From Enoplolaimus lenunculus (lineage: Eukaryota > Nematoda > Enoplea > Enoplida > Thoracostomopsidae), in assembly GCA_030248215.1 (NCBI GenBank), contig JASANG010001092.1:1-64000 (forward strand): a stretch of 64,000 nucleotides of DNA, read 5' to 3'. Below, one piece after another: positions 37,332 through 49,665 of the stretch (positions are counted from its first letter, which is position 1; every line of letters begins with the position of its first letter). Below the pieces are notes generated by a model. It did no database searches. It saw only the letters and a program-made list of their open reading frames with translations, and had not been told where the DNA came from. A program made the position numbers and the translations under genes.

Positions 37332-37455
37332 AAAGTAAGTTTAAGCTTTCGACTAATTTATGGTTTAGGCGTTCGGGCCTATGTAAAGAACATGGGCGGA
37401 ACAGTATAACCATATTCCTAAGCCAAGCAAAAAATTAGTCTAAAGCTTTAGTTGC
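37332..37455. mobile_element. Diverged TTAGGC-type Mutator-like element
   Basis: Shares AGTTTAAGCTTTMGACTAAT, GGCCTATGTAAAGAACA and ATTCCTAAGCCAAGCAAAAAATTAGTCTAAA with the three better copies at 42.7, 45.1 and 47.1 kb, in rearranged order. A relic. Confidence 0.5.
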
Positions 37456-37913
37456 AGTATCGGATATATATCAGTAACGAAGGGTGGCAGAGCGTGGGTT
37501 AAAAATAAATAACAGTCCGTAACCCAATAACAAGCGGGGTGCCCTCTGGAGAGGCCATATAAATATCAGCCCCCACCTCTTATTCGGGTCAATACAGTAA
37601 CTTAAGCAGAAGTATTTCAAGCGTTGGCTGCACACTATGCACTCCTGCTTATTGTTATCCCATGACAATTGGAATATAAAAAAGTAAGCAAAAAACAATT
37701 TCAAATAAGTTTTTCGTTCGTTCAGCACTGCCCACAACAACTTTGAATGCAACTCGAAAACAAAGATTTCATCTCATAAATAATACGATTTTTTTAACGT
37801 AATGTAACGAATTTCATATTAATGTAGTACTGAATTTTGAGTATATTTCTTAAGTATTAACAGAACAAAAAATGTCACTCAAGTATCAATGGCCGAGAGT
37901 AGCAAAAATTTCA

Positions 37914-37950
37914 TTTCGGGAGGGTACAGGGACCCTGTACCCTCCCGAAA
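37914..37950. repeat. Perfect 37-nt palindrome
   Basis: TTTCGGGAGGGTACAGGG, one base, then its exact reverse complement. It would form a near-loopless cruciform or an 18-bp hairpin in RNA. It lies about 0.7 kb upstream of the secreted-protein start codon. Confidence 0.9.
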
Positions 37951-38132
37951 GGACAAGGTCTCGTGTAAATATTTTACCAAGTCAGGTGAGCAACTTCATT
38001 TGATCACTGGTTTTGCAGACAAAGTTACTCTAAATCCTATGGCAGTGCTTTTGTGTCTGCAAAAGATTCTGCGGGTATTAATGTCCCCGCTATCCGATCG
38101 CATTGTGTGTGGCCGTTTTCAGTAGAGCGACG

Positions 38133-38140
38133 TATAAAAG
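38133..38140 (+). promoter_or_regulatory. Candidate TATA box of the secreted-protein gene
   Basis: TATAAAAG in a less AT-rich context (ACGTATAAAAGCC), 509 bp before the ATG at 38649. A 5' untranslated exon or leader would fill the gap. Position and match only. Confidence 0.35.
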
Positions 38141-38648
38141 CCACGATGCTTGCGCTGTCACAATAAGCAAAAGTGTTCATTCTTAAAACTGCAGTCATTA
38201 CTCAATCTCGGCAGTAAAATTTAATTTGCCCACAGGACGTTTTTTGCATTTTTTCGTGTGTAAGTTACAACTTTTGCTAAAACTCCTGCAAAATGATAAA
38301 TTGCAATTATCAAATTGACTCACAGTGCTTTGACTGTTGCACTAAGCATGTTTTAGCAATGTTAAGATGATTATAGGTTGTGTAGACATCGTTTGGTAGT
38401 GAAAAACTTCTAAGTTTTAGTTGTCTATAAATGAATCTTAATAGCTTTAATATTCAGAATGTATATATGTAATTTTATCTATATTTAGGTTAACTTAAAA
38501 TAGTCATATTTATACGAGTCATACTTTTCTTGCAACTATCTGTATCAGATATATTTCTGAGGCATTTGGTAGACAGTAAATATTTAGTCGACAAATATAT
38601 CAGATAAAAACAAGCCAATACATTAATTTTACTGTATAATTGTCAATA

Positions 38649-41600
38649 ATGGTTGAACTGAAAACATACTTGCTTACGATGTGTGTTCTATGCTTAATTT
38701 TGGTTGGATTAAGTGGTTTGGTTGAAACAAGATCCAACATTGCATCAAATAAAGTAAGAGAATATAACTAAGGATTGCGATATACTTAGCGTCCGGCGTC
38801 GTCCGTCACCGTTCGTACCATTACGTTATCGTACATAAGTTATTTGCGTACGCTACCGCACGGGTGACGGACAGCGCCGCACGGGTGACGGACGGCGCCG
38901 CAAGGGTGACTGACGGCGCCGCACGGGTGACGGACGGCGCCGTACGGGTGACGGACGGCGCCGCACGGGTGACGGACGGCGCCGCACGGGTGACGGACGG
39001 CGCCGCACGGGTGACGGACGGCGCCGAACGGTGACGGTAGGCGCCGTACGGGTGACGGACGGCGCCGTACGGGTGACGGGCGGCGCCGCACGGGTGACGG
39101 ACGGCGCCGCACGGGTGATGGACGGCGCCGCACGGGTGGCGGACCGCGCCGCACGGGTGGCGGACGGCGCCGCACGGGTGGCGGACGGCGCCGCACGGGT
39201 GGCGGACGGCGCCGCACGGGTGACGGACGGCGCCGCACGGGTGACGGACGGCGCCGCACGGGTGACCGACGGCGCCGCACGGGTGACGGACAGCGCCGCA
39301 CGGGTGACGGACGGCGCCGCACGGGTGTCTGACGGCGCCGCACGGGTGTCGGACGGCGCCGTACGGGTGACGGACGGCGCCGCACGGGTGACGGACGGCG
39401 CCGCACGGGTGACGGACGCCGCCGCACGGGTGACGGACGCCGCCGCACGGGTACGGACGGTGCCACACGGGTGACGGACGGCGCCGCACGGGGACCGCCG
39501 CACGGGGACGGACGGCGCCGCACGGGTGACTGACGGCGCCGCACGGGTGACGGACGGCGCCGTACGGGTGAGGGACGGCGCCGTACGACGGACGCCGCCG
39601 CACGGGTGACGGACGGCGCCGTACGGGTGACGGACGGCGCCGTACGGGTGACGGACGGCGCCGCACGGGTGGCGGACGGCGCCGCACGGGTGACGGACGG
39701 CGCCGCACGGGTGACAGACGGCGCCGCGCGGGGGACGGACAGCGCCGCACGGGTGACGGACGGCGCCGCACGGGTGACTGACGGCGCCGACGGACGGCGC
39801 CGCACGGGTGACGGCCGTCGCCGACCGGGTGACGCACTGCGCCGCGCGGGTGACGGACGGCGCCGCACGGGTGACGCACGCGGGTGCACCGCCGCACGGG
39901 TGACGGACGGCGCCGCACGGGTGACGGACGGCGCCGCACGGGTGACGGACGTCGCCGCACGGGCACGGGTGACGGACGGCGCCGCACGGGTGACGGACGG
40001 CGCCGCACGGGTGACGGACGGCGCCGCACGGGTGACGGACGGCGCCGCACGGGTGACGGACGGCGCCGCACGGGTGACGGACGGCGCCGCACGGGTGACG
40101 GACGGCGCCGTACGGTGACGGACGGCGCCGTACGGGTGACGGACGGCGCCGTACGGGTGACGGACGGCGCCGCACGGGTGACGGACGGCGCCGCACGGGT
40201 GGCGGACGCGGGTGCGTACGGTGACGGACGGCGCCGTACGGGTGACGGACGGCGCCGCACGGGTGACGGACGGCGCCGCACGGGTGGCGGACGGCGCCGC
40301 ACGGGTGGCGGACGGCGCCGCACGGGTGACAGACGGCGCCGCACGGGTGACGGACGGCGCCGCACGGGTGACTGACGGCGCCGCACGGGTGACGGACGGC
40401 GCCGCACGGGTGACGGACGGCGCCGCACGGGTGACGGACGGCGCCGCACGGGTGACGGACGCCGCCGCACGGGTGACGGACGCCGCCGCACGGGTACGGA
40501 CGGTGCCACACGGGTGACGGACGGCGCCGCACGGGTGACGGACGGCGCCGCACGGGTGACGGACGGCGCCGCACGGGTGACGGACGGCGCCGCACGGGTG
40601 ACGGACGGCGCCGTACGGGTGACGGACGGCGCCGCACGGGTGACGGACGGCGCCGCACGGGTGACGGACGGCGCCGCACGGGTGACGGACGGCGCCGCAC
40701 GGGTGACGGACGGCGCCGCACGGGTGACGGACGGCGCCGCACGGGTGACGGACGGCGCCGCACGGGTGACGGACGGCGCCGTACGGTGACGGACGGCGCC
40801 GTACGGGTGACGGACGGCGCCGTACGGGTGACGGACGGCGCCGTACGGGTGACGGACGGCGCCGCACGGGTGGCGGACGGCGCCGCACGGGTGGCGGACG
40901 CCCCCGCACGGGTGGCGGACGGCGCCGCGCGGGTGGCGGGCGGCGCCGCACGGGTGACAGACGGCGCCGCACGGGTGACGGACAGCGCCGCACGGGTGAC
41001 GGACGGCGCCGCACGGGTGACGGACGGCGCCGTCCGGGTGACGGACGGCGCCGCACGGGTGACGGACGGCGCCGCACGGGTGACGGACGGCGCCGCACGG
41101 GTGACGGACGCCGCCGCACGGGTGACTGACGGCGCCGCGACAGCGCCGCACGGGTGACCGACGGCGCCGCACGGGTGACTGACGGCGCCGCACGGGTGAC
41201 GGACGGCGCCGTACGGGTGACGGACGGCGCCGCACGGGTGACGGACGGCGCCGCACGGGTGACGGACGGCGCCGCACGGGTGACGGACGGCGCCGCACGG
41301 GTGACGGACGGCGCCGCACGGGTGACGGACGGCGCCGCACGGGTGACTGACGGCGCCGTACGGGTGACGGACGGCGAATGACGGACGACGCTGGATAGCA
41401 CCGGACGTCAACAAAAGTATAGCACAACCCTAATAATTTCTCTATAAGCAAACACTAAATGAGGTTTTAATAGTTGGGCAAGACAAATGAAGACATATTA
41501 CATTGTAAATTCGGATGAGTTGATTAATCAACACTGAGAGAGAATTTGATATTTCTGGCTATTTCTGTGTTAATAACAGTAAACATTAACCTACTCTGGG

Positions 41601-44600
41601 CTGATTTAATTCTGGGTTAGTTGATTAACTAACTCAGAATGAGTTCAAACAATTCAGAATTTGAGCTTTGAAAGACCTAGTTCAGAGCTCAGAATTCTGA
41701 GTGGATACAACTCTCATTCTAAGTTGAAATCAAGTCACTAAAGTTTACAATGTAAAACTTCAAACGCAAACGCAACTGTTTTGAGATTAAGTGTTTGGGT
41801 AAAATGTAGGTAGGATAAAACTGAACAAACGTTTTCAACGAAATTTTGTTTATGTCCAATTTTTATTAGTTTTTAAGAATTTGGGCTTATTTTCTGTAAT
41901 GACAACTTTAAGCATGTGAGACATGTTTGTCCGTTATGTGCACATGCAATATAGTGCAGTGCACTGTATGTATGCTAGCTGGCAGCATACGGTCGACAAA
42001 TATAGTCGAGGAAAATGGTAGTTGGACAGGCAGGCTACGTGGCGCAGTGGTAGGGTGCTCGCTTAAGGATCCATAGGCTGAGAGTTCAATCCCTGTTCTG
42101 GAGGCCCGCTTTTCCAGCTGCTTAGTAAAAGGTCTGATGCCCCGGTTCCTACCTAGACTAACAACAACAACATGTCACACCAATTTTTTAATATCTGAAT
42201 ATTCTGCTTTTTATATAAAGCTCATAACTCCTACGAATGAGAGCAAAAAACTATTTTCTAACCCAGTTGTGCAATTTTTGCCACTCAGCACTCAATGAGG
42301 AAGCGGTTTACATTACTTCAAAAAAGCCGACATTTCATAAGTAAATAAAGCATCATGAGGATTTCAATTTTTATGTGCATGCAGTGGTATATGTATTATA
42401 TTGTTAACACATAATTTGAATATAAATTTTTAACCTGAACACGAATGGAAAAGATTGAAATGAATTATCTAAAGTACAGTTTGCTATTTTCTTGCAGGTC
42501 GCTACAGTTGTTGGTTGCGCAGATTGCAGCAAATATGCAAAATGCATTCCAAAGGATCCGCTATCGTTTAACGATGCTCAAACGATCAGTGTTATTATTC
42601 AATGTGAAGAACTGGAATCGCGGTACCCAAACGAACAACTGATACATTTCAGTATTTAAGGATCACTGTACTGTACTATTAACATTGTGGCGCTTGTATA
42701 GAACAGGGCCGGATCGTTTTTCGGAGGGGCTATAATAGAGTCAGTTTAAGCTTTAGACTAATCGTTTTGCTTAGGCATAGCCTTAGGCTTAGGCTTAGGC
42801 TTAGGCTTAGGCTCATCCATACGCTTAGCCTTAGGCTTTAGCTTAGGAATAGGCTCATCCGTACGCTTGGGTTTAGGCTTAGGATGAGGCTTAGGAATAT
42901 GCTTGTACTACTGTTCCGACCCTGTTCTATACATGGGCCAACATTGTCATCAGAATCTTGACTTTTTTCCTAGTTTTTTTCGAACAGGACGAAACTATTA
43001 CTTTCCAATTGTTTGTTTTTTAAACGAGAGTTCGCGGAACGCGTTAAATATACTATTTTGTAATAAAAACTCATTTTTTCGTTGATATAATACATTAGTT
43101 GTGTTCAGGTTTGAAACAAAATGTCATAACAATTGTAAGCTTGATGAAAGAAAATTAAAATTACTCTACGCACAACATATTCGGTCACGGCGCGAGGCTG
43201 TTGTTTTGCTGAAAATCGACATTCAGCATCTGTTTACTTTTGCAAAATAAAGCTGAAAAAACAATGTGTTGATTTTTGGTTTCAGTACTGGACGTTTAAC
43301 AATCGCTCAAGCCAAAAACTCAAACATTGGCTACACATACACTCAAAAATGGCAAATATTTGATGGGTGTATGAAAAAGCGCGGATTCGGGTTCACACCA
43401 GTGTAAGTTTGAATGAATAATTTATGAAAATTAATAAAACCGAAAAAATTGAACGCAATCACTCGCGCCGAAAAGTTGGTTAACGTTTTTTTTTTTTCAA
43501 ATTTATACTTCAGGAACAAAGTGTCAGGTGTGTCGCATGCAAAAAAAGGCGCAAATACACTTTAAAAATGGAAAATCTTTGACTATGGCGGTGTTGAGTT
43601 TGACTCAGTTTGTGTAGTCAGGAAAAGCCTATTTCAGAGAGAGTCAGTTTGACTCACCATTTTTTGCAGTGTACGCTTAACAATTTTTCATTCTATGTTT
43701 TCGTTTAGATGCATAACTTTTTGAGTTTAAAAGCTATAGGGAACTGATTCTTTGTAGTTCCGGGCCCTGATGCAAAATACTGTTGTCACTGCAGTGAGAA
43801 GTTGTGTCATGACCAAAGTATGTGGGTTTAAGTCAGCACTCGTAGAGAAATATTCGTGTACGACACGATTGCCGTTCAAAATTTTTTATTTAAATTATGA
43901 AGGCCTTTAGCCAAACTCAGTTTACTTTTATATGGATGGTGCGACATTTATATTTTGCTATTAAGATTAGTTTTATAGGCGTAACACGAAAGCAGTAAAA
44001 ATTATTCTGAGTCTTACTGTTTGTACCTCAAAAAACCAGCTGAGCCTACACTCAAAATAATATTTCTGATATTTAAGAAAACATTTGTTACATTTAAGAA
44101 ATATAATTAGCAAGGCGCACTTGAAAAGTATTTCTGTTATAACAGAAAAGTGTTCAAAAAAGTTTTGACATAAAGTCTGAAAATAAACGTTTTTCAGTTA
44201 TTTTTAGATACAATTGTCTCAAATATTAAAAAAACTTTTCAGATTTGACCCAAAAAATACTTTTCTGAATAAATTCAGAAATACTTTTTTGTGTGATAAA
44301 ATATGACTGCTGTGTAACGTTTGACTTTTAGATGTGTGGATGAAACGCATGCAGCCGCAATTTGGTTTCATATTTTACAGATCAATCCAAATAAATCAGC
44401 GGATTTTGTCAATGTTGTACAGAAAAGTAAGTAAAACATCAAAAATACGCTAAGAGGTTGTGAATGACGGCACCTTATAAGATTGTAAGCATAGGCGATA
44501 GGAGAAATATATTTCTACGAATTGTCTTGAAAGATTCGAAAAACAAACACCTTAACAGGCTGTATAATAACCTTCAGAGGTAAAAAATTTTCTCGCTTGC

Positions 44601-47600
44601 TACGCGAAGTGGTTTTAAATACCCTGTCGAAATGAAATCCTAGCTACGCCCCTTTGGAGCTTTATTCAGCTTTTCAAAATAATTATTCGCTTAATAAGCG
44701 ATCGTTGTTACTCAGCGCATACGACTCGATGATAACAAGTAGTTTCTGGCTCGAGTTTACGCTTATAACTTTCCGCAGCCACTTATTTTATTATTTTTTC
44801 CGCAATGCAGATTCATACAAAACCCACACACGGCAAGTGAAGGCACCGCGGCAAAAATACCCCCACAACACGGTTAGAAACCAACATTTTGTATTAAGGT
44901 TAATAATTAAAATTTCGCTAAGATTTTCGCTCTCTTTCCTAGCAAAATTTTTTCAGTATATCTCTCTCACCCGTTGTAGAATTTTCTGAATATGCAACTG
45001 TATACACGGTTGATAATATTCGACACACAGAACGCGTTGTATTGCAGGTTTGGGCCAATGTAAACAACAGGAGCAGAACAGTATTATAAGCATGTTTCTA
45101 AGCCTAAGCGGAAGCCTAAGCGTTAGAATGAGCATATTCCTAAGCCTAAGCTTAAGCTTAAACCTAAGCCTAAGCCAAGCAAAAAAGAAGTCTAAAAGCT
45201 GATGCTTACTTTTTGTAGTACCGCAGGAAAATTCTCCGTCCCTGATCTTTACACGGGCCCAGGTTTGGATTACATTTGCGCTTTTTAATAGCGTTCAGGA
45301 CCTATAGTTTTGAACAAAACAATTTATATATAGAGACATGTTTTATTTTTTATAAGGCGATAAAATAATTGTATATCTTTTACAAGAAACCAGCTATATA
45401 CTACAGGTCGTTGATCGGAAGGTATTTGACACTGTAGCCGCTGCATTGAGATACTTAGCTTGCCATCGAAACATGTTTGCTTTGTGATTTTTGCACAAAA
45501 TGCATGCAAAATTACCGGTTATAGTTGTGATTAGTAATATGCGCTCTTGAAAACATGAATATATTATTGTAGATGAAACAGTGTTGAATAGCTGTTTAAA
45601 AGACAATGATATCGATACAACATACAATGCTCTGCAAGCGTGGTAAGAAGCTCATGATGTGGCCAGCGAAGTTTGCAATTTAACTGTAAATTGAACACTG
45701 ATGGATCCAAGAGCATGCAGGCGTATTTCCCAAAAGCAGGAACCAAACCAAAATTTTGTACATTGATCTAGTACTGAACTTATGGGACAGAATTTGATCC
45801 GTATTCGAGTGCCAAGGTTTTAGTCCATCGCTGATGGTAAAGTCTTTGATCCAGGAACCCCTGGTTCTGGCTCTAGTTTTGAATTTGTCACAATTAAAAT
45901 ATTCATGCTACTAAAGATTAATAGACAAATTTTAGTCAGCGTCTATAAAGTGCAATAACGCGAGTTTCTACAGCTGTTACTTGTTACGTCTACGATCAAC
46001 GAGTACTTCTGCGGTCGGATCCGAGGTAGTACTGTCACAGATTTTCAACGCCGTGGATCTACTTTATAAGCTATGACTATTGGAAATATAACACGCAAAT
46101 TGGCAATTAACTATGCGCAACATTTAACATTAGTTTCGAGCTCTGTATACTAGAACTTAGGTGTCAACTTTACAAATTAACTTTAATTTTAACGCCATTT
46201 ATCAAGAAATTTAAACTTTCCACTCGTTGTAAAGTATTTCAAAAACGATGTACGTACATTAAGTATTCAGACCGCATGCGAGACTTATACAATTGATATA
46301 AAACTCTGGTTCACAACAATTTGACTCTAGGGCGCTGAAATATTTTTTTTGCAAAACAATAAAGCCAATATATTAAGCAAACTAAGATTACTTCCGTATC
46401 ATAGGAGTGCTCTAAACTACAGTAAGCTTGCTGAAACATAAAAACTATGTTGTTGAAAGCATTTTATGCACAAAAATGTCTCTTCAGATGTTTGCCTTCA
46501 CAGTTGTTGTGTTGCCAAATGTCACGTTCAGAACACTGAATCCAACCAGAGTTTTGTTTATTCAATTATTCTACATACCGGACAAGGGTCGTAATTTATC
46601 GACCCGAGACTGTGTGCATTTTTACGTCCCCGAAATTGCCAGATATATACGTGATTTATAAGCAATTTTGAGCTTAAAAATAACAATTTCCGTTATTTCT
46701 ATAACAGAAACGGAAACAAACACACAGATTTTTACCGTAAACGTCAACGAAACCAGATATCCGGTTACACCTTGGTTTATCAACCTGGATACAGACGAAA
46801 TCGGTTTCAAAATGATCCGCGTGAAAATGCATAGTGCAGTAGTGTTATCGTCTTTTCCGTTATATACTATCGAATTTACAATTTACAAAATATTCAAACA
46901 ATATTAACCAAAGAAATGTGTTTAGGCAAGAAAAGCTTGCAAATGTAATCGCATTACAACACGATCTGGGAAGCGTTGCTGAAACATTGACAACTTGCGA
47001 AGAAAATCAGTAAGTGATTGTTTTTGCAACATCGAAGCAATCTTAACGTTTAGGTCACCAAACTGTTCAGCCGTAGACGTTCTCTTCCAGAAAGGAACTT
47101 CCAAAATTGGCAAATCTCTTAATGGACAGGGCCCATGTATAGAACAGTGCCGGATCGTTTTCCGGAGGGGTATAATAGAGTCAGTTTAAGTTTTAGACTA
47201 ATTTTGTTGCTTAGGCTTAGGCTTAGTCTTAGGCTCAGGAATAGGCTCATCCATACGCCTAGGCTTAGGATTAGGCTTAAACTTAGGCTTAGGAATAGGC
47301 TCATCCAAACGATTAGGCTTAGGCTTAGGCTTAGGCTTAGGAATATGCTTATACTACTGTTCCAGCCCTGTTCTATACATGGGCATGGACAGGTCTGTAT
47401 AACTTACATGAGTCGAACATCTTCTCACATATAATACAAATATCTTTATGTTGCCGCATATCCATAATTGTTTCATGAGCCTTTTGTTGTCATCTTGTGT
47501 TTCTGTGGCTGATTGTAACTCAAAATTGGCAATAAATTTAAATGTTCCATTGAGATGTTTAATTTCAGTTGCGGACCAAATTTATACAATTTTCGACCAA

Positions 47601-47677
47601 ATGAAGATAAAGCGACTGTTGAATGTGCCGTGGCTGCTGGTTTGGAAGGCGCTCAGGCGAAACGGCTCCATCAGTGA
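38649..47677 (+). CDS. Secreted cysteine-rich protein, 7 exons, unknown family
   Basis: Exons 38649-38753, 42498-42622, 43286-43402, 44332-44426, 45573-45642, 46926-47009 and 47569-47677 join with agreeing phases into 234 residues. Residues 1 to about 25 are a signal peptide (TYLLTMCVLCLILVGLSG core). The mature part has ten cysteines, at 42, 45, 51, 71, 105, 117, 155, 195, 200 and 218, an even number as expected for five disulfides. It has two N-glycosylation sequons (N136-K-S, N148-E-T) and no membrane segment after the signal. I recognise no domain. Each exon ends in a plausible donor; exon 2 uses the weaker GTACCC, chosen because the alternative at 42649 gives a stop in exon 3. Introns are large for so small a protein and hold a minisatellite, a SINE and three TTAGGC-bearing elements. 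The absence of breaks in exons argues for a live gene. Confidence 0.75.
38790..41385. repeat. GC-rich 21-bp minisatellite, about 120 units, in intron 1 of the secreted-protein gene
   Basis: The unit is close to GACGGCGCCGCACGGGTGACG (C/T variation at GCACGG/GTACGG). A higher-order period of about 1.04 kb is visible: the rare run GTACGGACGGTGCCACACGG occurs at 39451 and 40494. The unit length is a multiple of three with no stops, so frames up to 876 codons appear on both strands; they are artefacts. It is rich in CpG and in the palindrome GGCGCC within a strongly AT-rich intron. Confidence 0.97.
41400..42030. other. Intron sequence, nothing recognised
   Basis: AT-rich intron 1 DNA of the secreted-protein gene. 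GTTGATTAAC/TCAGAATT motifs repeat loosely near 41515-41700. Confidence 0.4.
42031..42175 (+). mobile_element. tRNA-derived SINE
   Basis: A-box-like TGGCGCAGTGGTAG at about 42040 and B-box-like GAGTTCAATCCC at about 42083, spaced as in a tRNA-derived promoter. A non-tRNA body follows (GTCTGATGCCCCGGTTCCTA) with the 3' end CCTAGACTAACAACAACAAC. The (CAA)n tail and preceding AGACTA resemble the 3' end of the LINE at 8.6-11.2 kb. A second, deleted copy is at 12735-12822. Confidence 0.85.
42689..42939. mobile_element. Mutator-like element bearing TTAGGC repeats, copy 1
   Basis: Ends GCTTGTATAGAACAGGGCC and the inverted GGCCCATGTATAGAACAGGG. Flanked by an 8-bp duplication AACATTGT (42681-42688, 42940-42947). 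The middle is (GCTTAG)n/TTAGGC-type hexamers from about 42770 to 42895. Located in intron 2 of the secreted-protein gene. 8-9 bp duplications suggest the Mutator superfamily. Confidence 0.85.
45054..45259. mobile_element. Mutator-like element bearing TTAGGC repeats, copy 2 (inverted)
   Basis: Flanked by a perfect 9-bp duplication CAGGTTTGG (45045-45053, 45260-45268). Ends GCCAATGTAAACAACAGGAG and the inverted GGCCCGTGTAAAGATCAGGG. Internal CCTAAG-type hexamers at about 45095-45175. Lies in intron 4. Confidence 0.8.
46665..46780. repeat. Repeat with ATATCCGGTTACAC end, copy 2
   Basis: Same family as 35052-35216. Lies in intron 5 of the secreted-protein gene. Confidence 0.5.
47131..47384. mobile_element. 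Mutator-like element bearing TTAGGC repeats, copy 3
   Basis: Ends GCCCATGTATAGAACAG and the inverted match, flanked by a perfect 9-bp duplication ATGGACAGG (47122-47130, 47385-47393). Internal GCTTAG-type hexamers from about 47210 to 47340, with GGAATAGGCTCATCCA spacers shared with copy 1. Lies in intron 6. Confidence 0.9.
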
Positions 47678-47699
47678 CAATATACCTTTTGCTTGATAC

Positions 47700-49010
47700 T
47701 CAACAGATAAAATTATTTAAATGAAAAAAATGCTTATTCTTTACTGGTCACTGATTTCATGTCAGAATTAAAATATTTTCTTTCATTCATGCGTGTTAGT
47801 CTTATAATAAGACAACAAGTCAGAATATGTTTCCTCATCTTCAAAACAAGTCAAAAAATTTATTATAAACTATAAACTTTGCTTATTCACCATAAGCGGC
47901 CGGTCAACAAGTGAGCATCAATGATGTTAACGTATGTGAGAAGTTCGTGATTTTAGCTAGCCCTGTATCCTGTATCATGCCTTATTCTGTCCTTTTCTCG
48001 ATGTATGCTTATCGCTCTGGTTCAGTAAACGCGGCCGGTATATTTATTATCCCTTCCAAATCCTTTATAACACCAATTATTACAAGCAAATTACAGGTTA
48101 TGCAATTTAACTTGTAGCCTGATCCGGAATCCTTGCAACCAATGCCTGAATCTGTTTAGTCCAGGCACTGGCTCTAATTTACCAAAACTTTTACTATTTC
48201 CCGGAATAAAGCCGTGCAATCCTCACCCCGCTGGAATTACACCCAATTTTACCATGCACTCAAACCCCGTTAGAAGTGCACCCAAGTTTTCCGACCAATC
48301 TAACCCCGTTAGATTTGGCCCAATCCTTTGTAGAATAGTAAACCTAACTCCGTTAGATTTACTAAACTACGTTTTCCCAGGTTTTCTTCAAAATCTCTGG
48401 TTTCCGAATTAACACATAACACCAGTACTTAATACTGGGTAACACCAAAGCGCCCTGAGCTATCTCGATAATAACCGTACACCGTGGTTTCCTTCACATT
48501 TTAGGCCACCGTGACTATTCTTAATCTAATTCAACTAAAGCCTTACTTACCCAATAAACTTCCGCCTTTAGCCGATGTACACAAAACTCGAGGTAGAAAA
48601 CTATGTATAACACGCACACTTCCAGCAGAATATAAGCCAACCGTTTTGCACTAGCTCAAGATCATTACTGATTCCGGTCCCGGCTACCCCATGTGCGTCT
48701 CGACCTAATTTGCATACAGACCGACACCCACAATTGGGTGTACGCCGATGCTATTTTAGGTCCAGAATCCTGTACAGTCTCTTTGATTCCAACACAATCA
48801 ACTTACAGCAACAACAATATTAGACACTCATATTGGGTGCTGACATAGCCTAGCTATGTCGTTAACCGCAGCACCAGCCAAGCATATATGCAAAATTATT
48901 CAATGGCCACGCAGGGCCCAGGTAAGTTTCACATTGCATACCCAGCCGTCATAGCATCGATTTTAACATTTTTACGCCTTGTAGCAACGCCCAAGCCAAA
49001 CTTAAGTTCT
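47700..49010. other. No recognisable gene
   Basis: Follows the stop codon of the secreted-protein gene. Contains a loose repeat of TAACCCCGTTAGA-like units at about 48220-48360. No coding or RNA gene seen. Confidence 0.5.
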
Positions 49011-49131
49011 ACGAGAGACTAGGTGGAGCCAGGGACTCCCTTAAGGTGTGGTTTTGATTTAAGGTTTTAATTTATGTTTTAGTTTTTAATTTGAAATAGG
49101 TTTAAGTGTGACAGAGTCACCTACAAGGTAA
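49011..49131 (+). repeat. Dispersed repeat R, copy 2
   Basis: Same repeat as 13028-13150. It ends a few bases before the LINE ORF1 frame begins. Confidence 0.7.
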
Positions 49132-49665
49132 CGCTGGAACCAGCCCAATCAAAGTTCATAACTCGAACTTTACATGTTTTTGGAGTACCTTTTGTGGTAC
49201 CCGACGATGCGCTGCGAGCTGGTCTGAAATCTAATATTATCACCCCAGTTGTAGAAGGACGTTATATCAAATGGCGAGGCACTGACGTAGACTTCCCTGG
49301 GAGAAGCTATGCAGTGCAAACTGAACGAAATAAACTGATACCAACAATACTCGAATGGCAACATAAAAACTTTTCGCATGGAATAATGACTGTTCGTTTT
49401 TGGTTTCCGGGAATGCCCGATTTCTGTAAAATTTGTCATGAATATAACCATCTAAGTACCAACTGCACAAAGTATTATTCACTGTCCAGACATCGTGACG
49501 AAATCAACTTCGAAAATAGTTACGCTGACTCATTAAATAAAGTATCAAAACACACTGAAAAAGACCATAAAACTGTAAGTGACTATATTGCTGGTATGAC
49601 CATGTCCGGCTCAGATACGTCACCGTCGCTAGATGCCCCATCTGTAGAAGAAAACCTGCCACCGG

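Noticed and set aside
38821-41451. Minus-strand frames of 853-876 codons rich in Arg, Pro, Ala and Ser
   Set aside because: Products of the 21-bp minisatellite. Three frames are open at once, which no real gene would show.
42031-42110. Functional tRNA gene
   Set aside because: It has SINE structure, with a non-tRNA body, a CAA tail and a second deleted copy at 12735-12822.
44811-44872. Alternative exon (NSYKTHTRQVKAPRQ) for the secreted-protein gene, with a further exon at about 46483
   Set aside because: It fits the incoming phase but uses a weak donor. The exon at 45573-45642 fits both phases, contributes a cysteine and leads into the well-supported exon at 46926.
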